Assembly: GCA_002900995.3 (NCBI GenBank)
Contig: CM035311.1
Location: 682,001-746,000 of the forward strand
Length of the DNA: 64,000 nucleotides
Origin: Ganoderma boninense
Lineage: Eukaryota > Basidiomycota > Agaricomycetes > Polyporales > Polyporaceae
Direction of reading: 5' to 3'
Positions 12,097 to 23,400 of the stretch are shown here, in pieces. The translations under genes and the position numbers were made by a program. Position 1 is the stretch's first letter. Every line of letters starts with the position of its first letter. The notes beneath the pieces were generated by a model that was given only the letters and a program-made list of their open reading frames with translations, was not told the origin of the DNA and ran no database searches.

Positions 12097-12333
12097 CTAT
12101 AACGATCTCTTCTCAGTCAGTCGCTCGGGCCTACGTCGCGATTCACGTACCACTCGGTCGGCTAGGTCCCGCGCCCGCGCTCGCACATCGGTTACCGGGA
12201 TGGGACGCCTCTGGATGAGTCCCTCAATCTCGTCCACGTCCCCCCGCAGGCGATCCATCAACGGGGGAAGAATCATACTCGCCAGGCTGTTAATCTCGTC
12301 GCGAGTTTCTTTGTCGGTGTTCATGATGGTCAA
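12097..12333 (-). CDS. Small antisense frame, possible first exon of helical gene
   Basis: A 78-residue minus-strand frame starting MTIMNTDKETRDEINSLAS, strongly helical, with many Arg and Asp residues. It ends 9 bp before the Met of the next minus-strand frame. I could not find a convincing splice that joins them. Its position just inside polypurine tract 2 makes it the most upstream gene of the antisense block, so its promoter would lie near the 3' LTR. Confidence 0.3.
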   Translation of the reverse strand: MTIMNTDKETRDEINSLASMILPPLMDRLRGDVDEIEGLIQRRPIPVTDVRARARDLADRVVRESRRRPERLTEKRSL

Positions 12334-12463
12334 GGCGAAAGATCGTCTACCCCTGTTCGCTCGAACTCTGCCAAATGTCGTTCATCGCCCGACGTCATGC
12401 TTACCTTGCTTCTTCGTCATCGACTCCAAAGATCACACGCGAACTGAGGACAGTTCGGATTTC

Positions 12464-12476
12464 AGTGGGGGGGAGG
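12464..12476 (+). other. Polypurine tract 2, probable 3' plus-strand primer
   Basis: AGTGGGGGGGAGG is followed directly by TG, the canonical first dinucleotide of an LTR. It repeats the string seen at 5690. Confidence 0.55.
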
Positions 12477-13387
12477 TGATGGGCTTGTAGCCTGTTTACC
12501 ACTCGGATAGGCCGTATTCCTGTTCCATATAACGCCCCACTCTTTTCGCCTTCGCCGACTCCGTCTGTCTTCGCTCGTTCGCTCGGTCGCTCGCCCTGTC
12601 GCCCACTCCGTCGCTCGCCCACGGGCCGATACTACACCTCGCCAAGCTCGGTGTTCGATCTGGTGCTTCGCCGCCGTGTATCGGTCCCGTGTGGTCCCTG
12701 GGTCGCTCGTTAGGACCCCCTTTCTGCGTCGGACCGGCCGTGGTATACGCATGGTACATCTCCGATCGCTCGCTCGTATTTCGCCATTGGTAGGGCCTTT
12801 CATAGACCGGCCGGGACTCTTCGATCCTCCGCGAGTTTTCATCGGTCACCCCACGACGGTCGCTCCAAAGTGACAAGTCGTCGACATATTCGCTCCACTT
12901 CCTCCTTCGTCTTCGCTATCCCTTTCTATGATTGGTTGCTGTAGCCGGCCCTTCGTTTCCTGTTGTTTTCCCGTCGGTTTCTAGGGTTTCCTTCCTGTAC
13001 CGATATATAGATGATGTTCTTAGTCTTGGCAATACAGATTTCAGCACCCCGTTGACTTCTCACTTTTCGCTCGCCTCGCTCGCTCATCGCATCGCTCGTC
13101 GCCCATCGTATCCGGCTCGCCGAGAGTCATTATCGTATTCGTTCACACATCGTCGCTCGTCCATCGTCGCAGGACCCGAGAGTCCCTTTCGTGTTCGCCA
13201 TCGTCTTCCACGTCGCTCGCCGAGAGCCCCTCGTATTCTACTTCCGCCCGTCGCACATCGCGCGCGACTCTTGGACCGACTAGTCCGCTGGTCTTAGGCC
13301 CTCTGTGGTATTTGGTTCGTAGCGATTAGCGAGCACCCGATGACTCCCTCCTTCTTTTCCGGTTAGCTGGTTCTGTTGTTTTTTGCA
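12477..13387 (+). repeat. Putative 3' LTR of the Ty3-like element
   Basis: A noncoding stretch of about 0.9 kb begins TGATGGGC right after a polypurine tract. It contains a TATA-like CGATATATAGATG near 13000 and many CGCTCG repeats, and it may end at the TTTTTTGCA around 13387. The second LTR needed for proof lies outside the window. No gene is seen in it. Confidence 0.4.
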
Positions 13388-14353
13388 GCAGTTCCCCGGA
13401 CCGTACACATCACCGCTACGCGTGCCGCAAGCCTAAACCCGCCGCGAGGCGAGGGACAAGCAGAGGTGCCGCGAACGTCCCCCGGGAATGCAACTCCGCG
13501 CGAAAACCCTCGCTCCGGTGTGCGTAACCGGAAGAAGAGGAAAAATTGTGTGAGAGCGAAAATCACAATAGCGAGTCTAAACATGAGAGGGTTCGGCCTG
13601 ATGGGTCCGCGCGGGGTGAGCGATAAATGGGACTTGATCAACCAGGTGGTCCGTGACGGTCACATCGCCATCCTCGCCCTCCAAGAAACGCACCTCTCGG
13701 ACGAACACCTGGAACAATTACACCGGGTTTTCGGGGCAGGCCTTAAAATAGTGGGCTCTAAAGACCCGGTAAATGAGACCGGAGCGAGAGGTGTTGCCTT
13801 TGCCTTGAACACGAGAATGGTCCTGGAAGACTCGATCTTGAACGTCGAAGAAGTGGTACCGGGGAGAGCAATGAGTTTAACCGTAAAGTGGGGGGGAAGC
13901 GATAACGGCCAGCTCCGCCTTGCAAACATATACGCCCCGAACAGCATGCAGGAAAGTACAAATTTCTGGGAGGAACTGCAAACTGTTTGGAGTCGGGCAA
14001 GCAGCAACCGTCCGAGCGTGCTTCTCGGGGATTTCAACATAGTGGAAGACGCCATTGACAGAATCCCCACGAGAAGCGATGACGGGAATGCGACGCATGC
14101 GTTGAAGAATCTCTGCACAAGCCTAGGAGTGTCAGACGGCTGGAGAATTGAGCACGGCATGAGCTGGGGCTTCTCACGCTCGCAAACAGGGTCGATTAGC
14201 CAATCACGACTGGACAGGATCTATGTTGTCAATAGCCTGTTAGAAAAATCCCTGGACTGGGTGATTGAGGAGTCCGGTATATCTATGGACCATAAACTAG
14301 TATCCTGCGCCATCGCAAACTATAGGACACCCTATGTCGGAAAAGGCAGATAG
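13376..14353 (+). pseudogene. LINE apurinic-type endonuclease domain
   Basis: The exonuclease-endonuclease-phosphatase fold is shown by KITIASLNMRGFG, LALQETHLSD (catalytic Glu), the Asn-containing LLGDFNIVED, SRLDRIYV and a terminal SMDHKLVSC (the usual SDH-type motif). This enzyme nicks the genomic target to prime reverse transcription. The frame ends at TAG 14351-14353, where relatives continue with Trp, and the same frame resumes afterwards. The first 55 or so residues, before the domain, are basic and Pro-rich. Confidence 0.88.
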
Positions 14354-14575
14354 ACAATGCCAGTCGCCCTCCTTCAGGATGAAGTCTTTATGGCCTGGAT
14401 CAAAGACCAAGGCATTCAACTCCAGACTCAAATACAAGGCGGCGGGCGCACCATAAGCTCAAACCTGCAACTGGCCTTTAAGGCCTTTAAGGACACAATC
14501 ACTGTGGCTGTGAGAGAATGAGTAAAACAAAACATACCAAAGATTGAACAACGGCTTACGAGGCTGAGAGGTGAC

Positions 14576-16636
14576 ATGGAAGCTGCCTTAGCAAGTTACC
14601 CCCGCGACCTAAATGATGAGCCGAAGGCGAGACATATAGCCATCTTGCAGAACCGAATATCAAACTTGGAGGTGAATAAATTTGTGTACAAAAGAAAGAG
14701 TGTGGCAGCGAGGAACTGGCTAGAAGGGGAAACGGTGAGTAAGTACTGGTCACGGGTGAACGCAGCACCCAAGCAGTATGACATCCTGTATGAGCTGTGC
14801 ATACCCGGATCGAGCCCGGCACGGTACGAAAACAAATCAGAAAGAATGGCCGAGATTGCGAGGTCACATTACGATGGCGTACAACGAGACGGGATCCCAC
14901 AATCAATGGACAAAGTTGTGCGTAAAAGGGAAATTGAAGAGGCCATGAAGCCGCTGGACGCCAAACTAAACGATGAAGATAGCTATGAGATGGGCGAACT
15001 GCTTGACCTGGACGAAGTCGAGGACACCATCCTGGACTCAGCAAACGGCAAGGCACCTGGCCTAGACAGCCTCCCCGTAGAATTATGGAAGGAGTTGCTT
15101 ACGCGGCAGAAGCGTGACTCGAAAGCACGGTGTCCGACATTCTATGTGTTGCACATGCTAACAAGTGTCTTCAACGACATAATGGGTTATGGGGTCGCAG
15201 AAGGCACGAACTTCGCGGAAGGCTGGGTGTGCCCCCTGTACAAAAAGAAAGACAGAAGAGAAATAAGCAACTATCGACCCATCACTCTCCTGAATACGGA
15301 CTATAAGATCCTCACCAGGGCCCTCGCGATGAGGGTCGCAAAGCATGCAAATGAGCTGATACATCTGGACCAAGCCGGATTCGTTCCAGGCCGCCAAATC
15401 TTTGACCATATCCGCCTGTCCCAAACGATGATTAAATATGCGGAAGCTGAAGAGGAAAACGGGATGATCATCGCCTTAGACCAAGAAAAAGCATACGATA
15501 GAGTGGACCACGAGTACCTCTGGAGCGTGCTCCACAAAATGAACTTCCCGGGCACGTTCATAAACACAGTGAAGTCGCTGTACGAGTCGGCTGAGAGTGT
15601 GGTAATCCTAAATGGAGTGATCAGTAAGTCCTTCAAGGTCACGCGCGGCGTGCGGCAAGGCGACCCGCTGTCATGTCTGCTGTTCAACTTGGCCATCGAG
15701 CCACTAGCGTGCGCGCTGCGGAAATCGAACCTAAAAGGAATCGAAATCCCAAGACTAGCTGAGCGTATCATCACCACGCTATTCGCGGATGACACGACTG
15801 TTTACCTCTGCGAATCAGACAGCTACAGCGAGCTGATGGAGATCCTGCGGAAGTGGTGCAAAGGCTCAACGGCGAAGTTTAACGAAGGAAAAACTGAGGT
15901 CATCCCGATTGGGACAAAAGACTACCGCCAATGTCTGATCCGATCAAGAACCCTTGGAGACAGCCAGGACCAGTTACTAGCCCATGTTCAGATCGCAGAG
16001 GACGGCGAAGGAGTCCAAATCCTTGGGGCATGGATCGGAAACGAGACAGACCCGGGGGTGGCATGGACGCCGATAGTCCAAACTATAAAGAAGAACCTAC
16101 AGAGATGGGGCAAGAGGAACCCGACAATGTATGGCAGGAAGCTGATTGTGGGAATGGAAGTTGGGGGACGTACGCAGTTCCTCGCAAAGGCACAAGGGAT
16201 GCCAAAAACTGTGGAGAGCGAGATTGAGAAGATGGTCGCTGACTTTGTGTGGAACGGAGACACGCACCCGCAAGTAAGTCGTCAAGTCCTATATGGCCCT
16301 ATTGCGGAAGGAGGCCTTAACCTCCTGGATATAGCAACTAGAAATGAAGCAATCGAACTAATGTGGGCAAAGGACTATATGGACCTCTCACCAACCAGGC
16401 CCCGCTGGGCAGCGATCGCCGACGTTCTGCTGGCCAAAGCCGCGGCGGCGTCAGCGAAAAATGTTGATAAGGCCACAAAAGTGAACAGCTTTGTCCAGAC
16501 ATGGGATGTTAGTACACGAGAGGTGGCGGGGCTCCCAGAAGCTCTAAAGCGAATGGTTAAGGCGGCAAAGAAATACAGGCTCGCGCTTTATACAGCGAAC
16601 CCCTCCGAGCGCCTCAAAGAAGTCATCCCGGTATAG
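14576..16636 (+). pseudogene. LINE reverse transcriptase domain
   Basis: Non-LTR RT motifs occur in order: PLYKKKDRREISNYRPITLL, DQAGFVPGRQIFDHI, ALDQEKAYDRVDH, GVRQGDPLSCLLFNLAIEP and the catalytic LFADDTTVYL (near 15780). It shares the frame of the endonuclease. The linker 14354-14575 is coding apart from TGA at 14519-14521. TAG at 16634-16636 interrupts the typical sequence after KEVIPV. The same frame continues to the insertion point at 16781. Confidence 0.92.
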
Positions 16637-16944
16637 TACCACCCCGGTGAAGGGGGGGGTAAACAAGTGGCAAACACCAAAGCATCGGTGTGCCTGCGAG
16701 AAAACCACGCAGTAGCGTCAGTTGGTGACATGCTGAAAGTCGCCAAACGCACAAAGTCACAAAGTCATAGAAACGGTACGGCATCAGCAAAAGCGAAAAA
16801 GTGTTAGCTAACTTCACCTGTGCGCGCCGGCCCAGGGAAGCACGAAAAGCTCACGCAATTTCCCCGCAGAATGGTCTGCGTAACGGCTTGATTGCCTGCC
16901 CACGGGATCTTGCCACCGAGAGGTGGGAGGGTGGGCCACCCCAT

Positions 16945-16994
16945 CCGATCCCACGCAATCCTCACGATATCTCGTGAGGATTGCGTGGGATCGG
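16945..16994. repeat. Subterminal perfect palindrome of Plavaka element
   Basis: Two 23-bp arms around a 4-base TATC loop; the core is GCAATCCTCAC. Its centre is 187.5 bp from the element's left end. The corresponding hairpin of the related element (28174-28203) is centred at the same distance from its right end. Likely a binding site for a transposition protein (inference). Confidence 0.75.
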
Positions 16995-17186
16995 TGTGGC
17001 GGCAATGTCCTACAGCGTCGATATTCCAATGCTTACCTTTTTGGAGTGGCCAGGGCTTTTGTATATTGTAGCCGGAGGCGAAACTTAAAAGCCCGCGCAG
17101 TCAGAGGTCGAAGTGGAGAGGGTGCGCAGCATGCGTCCGAGGTGGTCTCGGCTCCGTCATGTTGCGCGGGAAGGCCGTAAGCCGTG

Positions 17187-17188
<2 letters not shown>

Positions 17189-17258
<70 letters not shown>
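17189..17258. repeat. (AT)n microsatellite, about 70 bp
   Basis: Uninterrupted alternating AT dinucleotides between the left end of the Plavaka element and the 3' end of its minus-strand gene. Confidence 0.95.
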
Positions 17259-17260
<2 letters not shown>

Positions 17261-17488
17261 AATATATCGCTGTGATCACACATTGGACACACTGGTGCCA
17301 GAAAATAGGCGGGAGGAGAGTTTTATTATGGTAACAGTACACACTGCGATGACACGTACAGGATACAGCAGCAACAGACAGAGATCAGCAGCAACACATG
17401 TGAGCGAGGACAAGATAACAGAGCGAACACAAACGAGAGCAAGAAGTCCGCCCGCCAGCGGCAAGAACAATAGAATCGCAGACCTTGA

Positions 17489-20183
17489 CTAAGACGCGGA
17501 AGCAGCGAAGGCGCTGGCCTCGCTGTAGGCATGCGCGCTGTCGCCGTTATCCGCATCGGCCTCGTCGTCAGACTTGTTGTTAACCCCAGGGTGATCAGCA
17601 GGAGGCTCCGCGTAGTCGAGGGACTGGGCGCGCAGCTGAGATGGTGCGCGCGACTGCGGTTGACTCTCGGATGGTGTGTGCGATGGCTTCACGTTGCGGC
17701 GGCGGCGGCGGATGCCTTCGAGCTCAGCCCTACGCGCATTGAGCGCCCGCCCTCGCACATTGTCGCAGTTGTCTCCATCAACGTTCTCGTCATAGTCAAA
17801 GAGCTCCATGACTTGCTGTTCTGGGTCGCCTTCCTCGGCCCCGAAAAGAAGCCTAAGGGAAGGTCAGGTAGATGCAAAGATGTTAGTGTTCACAAAGGAG
17901 TACGTACCTGTTGTAATACGAGAAGACGTTCTCGGTCATCCAGTGTGCGTCGTCGTCGTCATCGTCGTCGTCGTCGAACAGTTCGCCGGACTCAACATCC
18001 TCCTCCCACATCTCGTAGTCGAGAGTAAGGAGGCGATGGAGTGAGGTATGGAGGCGGAAGCCGCTGCGCCGTTTGTCATCGCCACTCCACCGCTCATCAT
18101 TGCCAAGGAGGTGACGGATCTGTAAAAGCAATGATAAGCATCTCGTAGAACCTGAGATAATGGACTCACTAAGGTTGCAGCATAGACAAGGTAGTCCGGG
18201 GTGAGCTTTGTGATGTCGTAGATGTCGGCAAGGCATGTTCGTCCACGATTCGGCGCTCCGTTGCTTAAGCCGACTGATGATGGACCTTTGTACAGGTGCC
18301 GGACAACCTAGGAAAAGTGATCAGCAAGCACGCACAACAGAATGGAAGGCACGGAACGAACTGATTCGCAAAGTGTGTTCTTCAATAGACCCCGGTGTGG
18401 TGCCTGTTCATCGTAGTCGAAATGGGAGGGGAACAGGAACCCGGGGTAGCTCTCATCATCATTGGTCATGCGAGCACCCTTGCGTCGCTGGTTGTTTTGC
18501 GTGCGGCGGCTGTACTCGATGGCAAACACCTTGTTGTACCTGTAAAACCATTAGCGCACACACATAGACGCCAAGTTGGATGACAGACTCGACAGGGTTT
18601 TGATCGAAGATGTCGCGTTCATGGATAGGGAGCAAGAGACGACCAGTACAGAGAGAGAAATGGCTGCCGTTACGGTCCCTGTTGCGGTACTCGACTTGCG
18701 TGAGCGGACGTATGAAGCGGTTGTCAGAGAGTGTGATGTGGGGTAGGTAGGAGGCGAAGTTGCGTCTTATCGTTGAGAGGTCGGAGGACCGGCCAGCACC
18801 GGCATGCTTCTTGAACTGAAGGGAGGTTAGCAGAGCTCACAGGGATGATGAACACTTACAAATTTAGCAAACACAAACATATCAGCGGAGCGATACAGGA
18901 GATGCCCGCAAAGGGCCTTGAGCTTGGGAACAGCCTGGCAGAGGTACATAAATTTCTTGGCGTAAAACTTCGCAGCAGCGGCGCTCCTGCGAATGCAGAC
19001 GTCAGGTAGGAGACGACAAAGATCCGGGTATGCTCACATGTTTGGTACAAGCCCATAGGCCTGGGCGTATTCATCCGCTGTCGAGGGGCGAGCCTTCAAG
19101 ACCATCATGCCAGTCGTGATGGTCTGGTATACGTTCGTGTATACGCCAAGGAGACGTAGAGCGTTGCGAGCCCACTTCTTGAAGTGCCCAGGAAGTTGCT
19201 GAGGGTCCGACTGCTTTTTCCTAAGAGCGAAGCTGTCAGCAGTATGATAGGGAGACGCGAAGTGCTCACGGACGTTAAAGAATATTTTTGCTTCTCGCGT
19301 GAGTTGATGATGGCCATGAGCTCGTCAACAGCCTCTGCAGAGACCTCTTCGTCATCTTCGTTGTTGCCACGGAGGTCATAGCGGCCGCCACCGTCCTCGT
19401 CTTCGTCCTCATCTTCGTCTTCCTCCTCATCAGCCACGCCCTTCTGGCCCCTGCGCTTCTTTGTCTTGGGGGCATCTTCCTCGAGATCGAGCTCAAGCTT
19501 GAGCTCGTCAGGGTCTTCAGCCTCGCTGTCGAGCTCGACCATGTTCTTGAGTTGATCGGCGAAGAGGCGACCGGGGTTGGAGGGGACAGGTTGAGAGGCT
19601 GTGGTGTTCGAGGTGGAGCGTCCGGAGGAGCCGTGCGATTGGGTGTGGGCAGTGTTGCGCTTCGCAGAGTTGTCTTTCGCAGCGTTGCGCCGACTAGAGT
19701 CACGTTGACCAGATACAGAGGGGGTGCCGCCACAGCGGGATGAGGAGCATGGAGATGACTTGCGTCGGGAGGATGCGGTGGCTTCGGGGGGGGAGGGAGA
19801 GGATGGACGTGGCGAGGGAAGAGGGTTGTGGTTTGGGGTGCCCGATTTGCGTTGGCGATCAAGATCGACCGGAGCGCTGGTGTCGCGATCCGCATCGTCT
19901 TCGCGTCCGAGCCGGCGGCGCGTTGTGGCCACGGAGGACTTCTTCTGCTTTGCAGGAGATTTTTCCTCTTCGGGTTCGCTGTCGGACTCGATGCGTCGTC
20001 GCTTGTTTTTGCGAGGCGGTGTAGGAGGAAGGGTAGAGAAAAATCTGTGGGGAGGAGGGTCAGTATATGCGCATACATGTGGGCGCATATATGCCCACGG
20101 ACTTACGCGGCGTGGTTCCCACGGGCGCCCTTGGCAGCCTTGGGGGATGCTTTGGCCTTCTTGTTGTTGGAGGACTTGACCAT
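17489..20183 (-). CDS. Second gene of the Plavaka element, unknown function
   Basis: A multi-exon minus-strand gene starting at MVKSSNNKKAK (20183), where exon 1 ends at a GTAAGT (20106). Exon 2 (from 20044) encodes a Ser/Pro/Lys-rich region with acidic runs (EEDEDEDEDED). Later exons encode KKWARNALRLLGVYTN, KARPSTADEYAQAYGL, HAGAGRSSDLSTIRRNFASY, GRLLLPIHERDIFDQNPVE, YPGFLFPSHFDYDEQ, KGPSSVGLSNGAPNRGRT and LTPDYLVYAATLIRHLL. The C-terminal exon is Arg- and Ala-rich and ends at 17489. The core resembles a widespread uncharacterised basidiomycete family (DUF6698-like, from memory only). It lies inside the transposon's inverted repeats and is divergent from the transposase, so it may be a partner protein, comparable in position to TnpA of plant CACTA elements. 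Exon borders in the middle are approximate. Confidence 0.65.
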
Positions 20184-20469
20184 CGGTGAGGAGAAGGTTG
20201 GACGGACTCGTGATGTGGTGGGAAGATGGTGGTAGGAAGGAGAGCCGGAGACCTGGGGTTTTTTCCTGGGGGAGGGCGATTTATGGGCCTGTCAAATCCG
20301 GATGACGTGATGTGATACGCCGCGTCCAATAGAACGTGTTTGTCACGTGATCGTGCAAGTCGGCGACAAACGAGACTTAGCCGCCTCGGACTCTTCCTCC
20401 ACCCGCCACGTCTCTGGTATGCGACCTCTCTGGGTCCTCCCTGTCCTCCTCCTCCTCGCTCTGCTCTGG
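20184..20469. promoter_or_regulatory. Shared promoter spacer of the two Plavaka genes
   Basis: 286 bp between the two divergent start codons (20183 and 20470). It should contain both promoters. No clear TATA box was assigned. Confidence 0.45.
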
Positions 20470-23400
20470 ATGGCTAAAGAGCAATGTTATGGATGCAAGA
20501 AGTCCTACGCCGACCTCAGCAACCACCTGCACAAGTGCAAGAAGGCTCAGGCCTTTGTCGACGTCGGGCTCCGACGACACATTGACAAGCAACAGCAGAG
20601 GTCGCGCCTGCGGGAAGCCGCCCAGCAGCGCCAGGCAGAAGAGAAGAGGGCAAAGGCAGCAGAGGTGAAGGAGAGGCTAGCGCAACGGAGGGCGCAACTA
20701 GAGGTACGCCACTATGATTTTTGTCAGTGTTTTCATCCTTTCTAACCGCATATATGCAGGTTGAACGAGAGGCCAGCATCCCTGTGACCCTCGATGATGC
20801 TCTCCCCAACCGTCGGCGGCGTCGAGTGCCCGTAAAATTCACAGACATGCTCCCCACGTCCCTCAAGGGTCTACCCCACCTTCGTCTCAAGCCCGGTCTC
20901 CCTGTCACTCCCGGTCGTTCTCAGCTCCCTACCCCGGCTCCCCTCTCCCGTACCTCTGCGTCAACTTCTTCGCCCAAACGACCGCGTGCTACAGTTGAAG
21001 ATGTGCTGGACGACATCATAGAAGATGTCCGGCCCTGCCCCCCCACACCCGCACCCGCACCCGCACCCGAACCTGCACCCGCACCCGTACACCCCCGTCA
21101 GCCTGCGCATCCACCAATCGACACGCTGCCCAACCGCTTCGGCGTGTTTAGGCGGTACACGACTGCTCCTCGCTCTGACCCGGAGGAGGGGCTCACCCTC
21201 GACGTGTTCGCTGATGCCGGTACACACCTTCGCGTCCCTCCGGACCCCCGTGAACGCGATCCCCTCAAACCATTCGGTAGCACAGCTCGAACATGGCTCA
21301 CTCAAGCACACGACGTCGCAGCCAACTCCTTCGCACCGTTCCTCAACTGGTCTGCTTTCAAGCTGATGGAATGGCAGTACACTGGGTCTGTCACCAAGTC
21401 TGCAGGCGAGCTCCAGCGAATCATCGATATCGTCACAGATGATCGATTCAAGAAGGACGATCTCTACGGGTTTCGAGTTGAAGAAGGCCAGCGGCAGCTT
21501 GACGAGTTCAGGGCAACCGGAGGCCCGTTCTCGGCGAAGGATGGGTGGCGTGAGGGCTCTGTTAGGATCGCTCTCCCAAAGGCTGGCGAAACACACGAAG
21601 ATGAAGAACATGCACACAATTTGAACGTGAATAAGATCTGGTATCGGCCCTTCGTCGAGGTGATCAAGGCCGCGTTCACGGATGATACGGCGCGCAAGTT
21701 TCATTGGATCCCCCACACTCTCCTCCGCAAGCGAGCTACGGCCGAGCAGCCAGATGCCACTCCTGAACGACTATACACCGACATTTACAACTCTGACGCC
21801 ATGATCCGCGAGCATGAAGAGCTCCAGCGACAGCCTCCTAACCCCGAGGACCCCCCAGGCGTTGAGCGCGTCATTGCTGCCATCGGAGTCTACTCGGACT
21901 CGACACGCCTGGCTGATTTCGGCTCTGCGTCCCTCTGGCCCATCTACGCTTATTTCCTCAACCTGTCGAAGTACCTACGGCTCAAGCCGGCAACATTTGC
22001 GGCCCACCATCTGGCGTATATCCCCTCGGTGAGTACTACAGATTGAAAAACTTGGAGCATTGATCTCATTTTCTGCACGCAGCTACCTGCCACTGTGTTC
22101 CAATACTATCAAGAGTGTTATGGAGAACCACCGTCTGAGTCTGTGATACGACTTATGAAGCACGACCTCATTCGAGAAGTCTGGCTTCTTCTCCTCGACG
22201 AGGACTTCATGGAGGCCTACAAGTTTGGGATTCTTATCCTCTGTGCAGACGGAATCCTTTGGCGCGTCTTTCCTCGTATAATTATTTATTCTGCAGACTA
22301 TCCTGAGAAGTAAGTGGTATTTTGCCCGTGACCCCCCGACTTCCCCGACATCTAAAATCGTCCATCCAGATGCCTTGTCGCGTGTTTGAAATGTCTGGGT
22401 AAACATGCTTGTCCAGATTGCGTCATAGACCGGAAGGATTTCTGGAAAATGGGGATGCAATCTGACATGGCAGACCGGGTCAAGCGTGCACGCAAGGACT
22501 CCAGCATCCTCCACGACGTCATCCAGAGGGTCCGCAAGTGGATATTCGAAGACGGGACGGCTCCTGAAGGCAAGAACGTCAAAGCCACCAAGCTTAGCGC
22601 ATTCTCCATGACGCCCACTCGTGTACGTGGCTCACGATGTCGATCTTGCCGTTGCTGAGTTAATGTGTAATGTACCTTTTGCAGTCAGCGTTCTCGGAGA
22701 AGTTCGCGTCCTTTGGACGCAATGTGTATGAGCTTTTCGTGCCCGACCTCATGCACGAGTTTGAACTTGGCGTTTGGAAGGGCACGTTCGCACATCTCAT
22801 CCGGATCTTGATTGCCGCGGGCTGTGACGCATGCCAGAAGCTGGACGAGCGGTGCGTCAGTCTCACGCATTGCCCCATAGACGTCTCAGCTCTCAGCTCG
22901 GATTTGTTAACTCTATGTGTTTGTTCTTGCTTGAATTAATAATTTGCAGCACTCGGCGTCATAAATTGAATAGTCCTAATAATAATCTGTAGGTTCTCGA
23001 TGATCCCCACATTTGGACGAGCAATTATCCGGTGTTTCGGTGGCAACGTCTCCGGCATGAAGAAGTTTGCCGCTCGGGATTTTGAACAGGTCTTGAAGGT
23101 ACGAGATTTCATGCTGCCGTCCACCAGCTGTAGTAACAGTGTATTAGTGCGCCATTCCGTGCTTTGAGGGCCTGCTCCCGGAGCCCGCAAACTCAATCGT
23201 TCTCACCATGCTGTTTGAGCTTGGTCAGTGGCACGCACTGGCTAAGCTCCAACTACATTCCGACTCGACGATCTCAGCATTCACCGCTGCTACCAGCACG
23301 CTCGGCCAGGCCATGCGAGCCTTCCTCCGTCATGTGTGTCCCAGATACGAGACAAGGGAACTGCCGCGAGAAACTGTGTCTCGACAGCGTCGCCGAGCAG

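Larger units (their letters stand above)
1..13387 (+). mobile_element. Ty3/Gypsy-like LTR retrotransposon, left end outside window
   Basis: Gag zinc knuckle, aspartic protease, reverse transcriptase, RNase H and integrase follow in the Ty3/Gypsy order (integrase last) on the + strand up to 5613. The 5' LTR and primer binding site lie left of base 1. A polypurine tract at 12464-12476 followed by TG at 12477 suggests that the 3' LTR starts there and not directly after pol. The stretch between (8.5-12.3 kb) codes on the minus strand and shares the TCGC/CGCG-rich composition of gag-pol, which is why it is included. The right boundary (about 13387, at a TTTTTTGCA) is a guess, because no second LTR copy is available for comparison. 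A fold-back element (5896-8555) interrupts it. Alternative: the retrotransposon ends near 5.7 kb and the antisense block is a separate element. Confidence 0.7.

Noticed and set aside
17101..17350. Ile/Tyr-repeat proteins across the AT run
   Set aside because: Translation of an (AT)n microsatellite, not genes.
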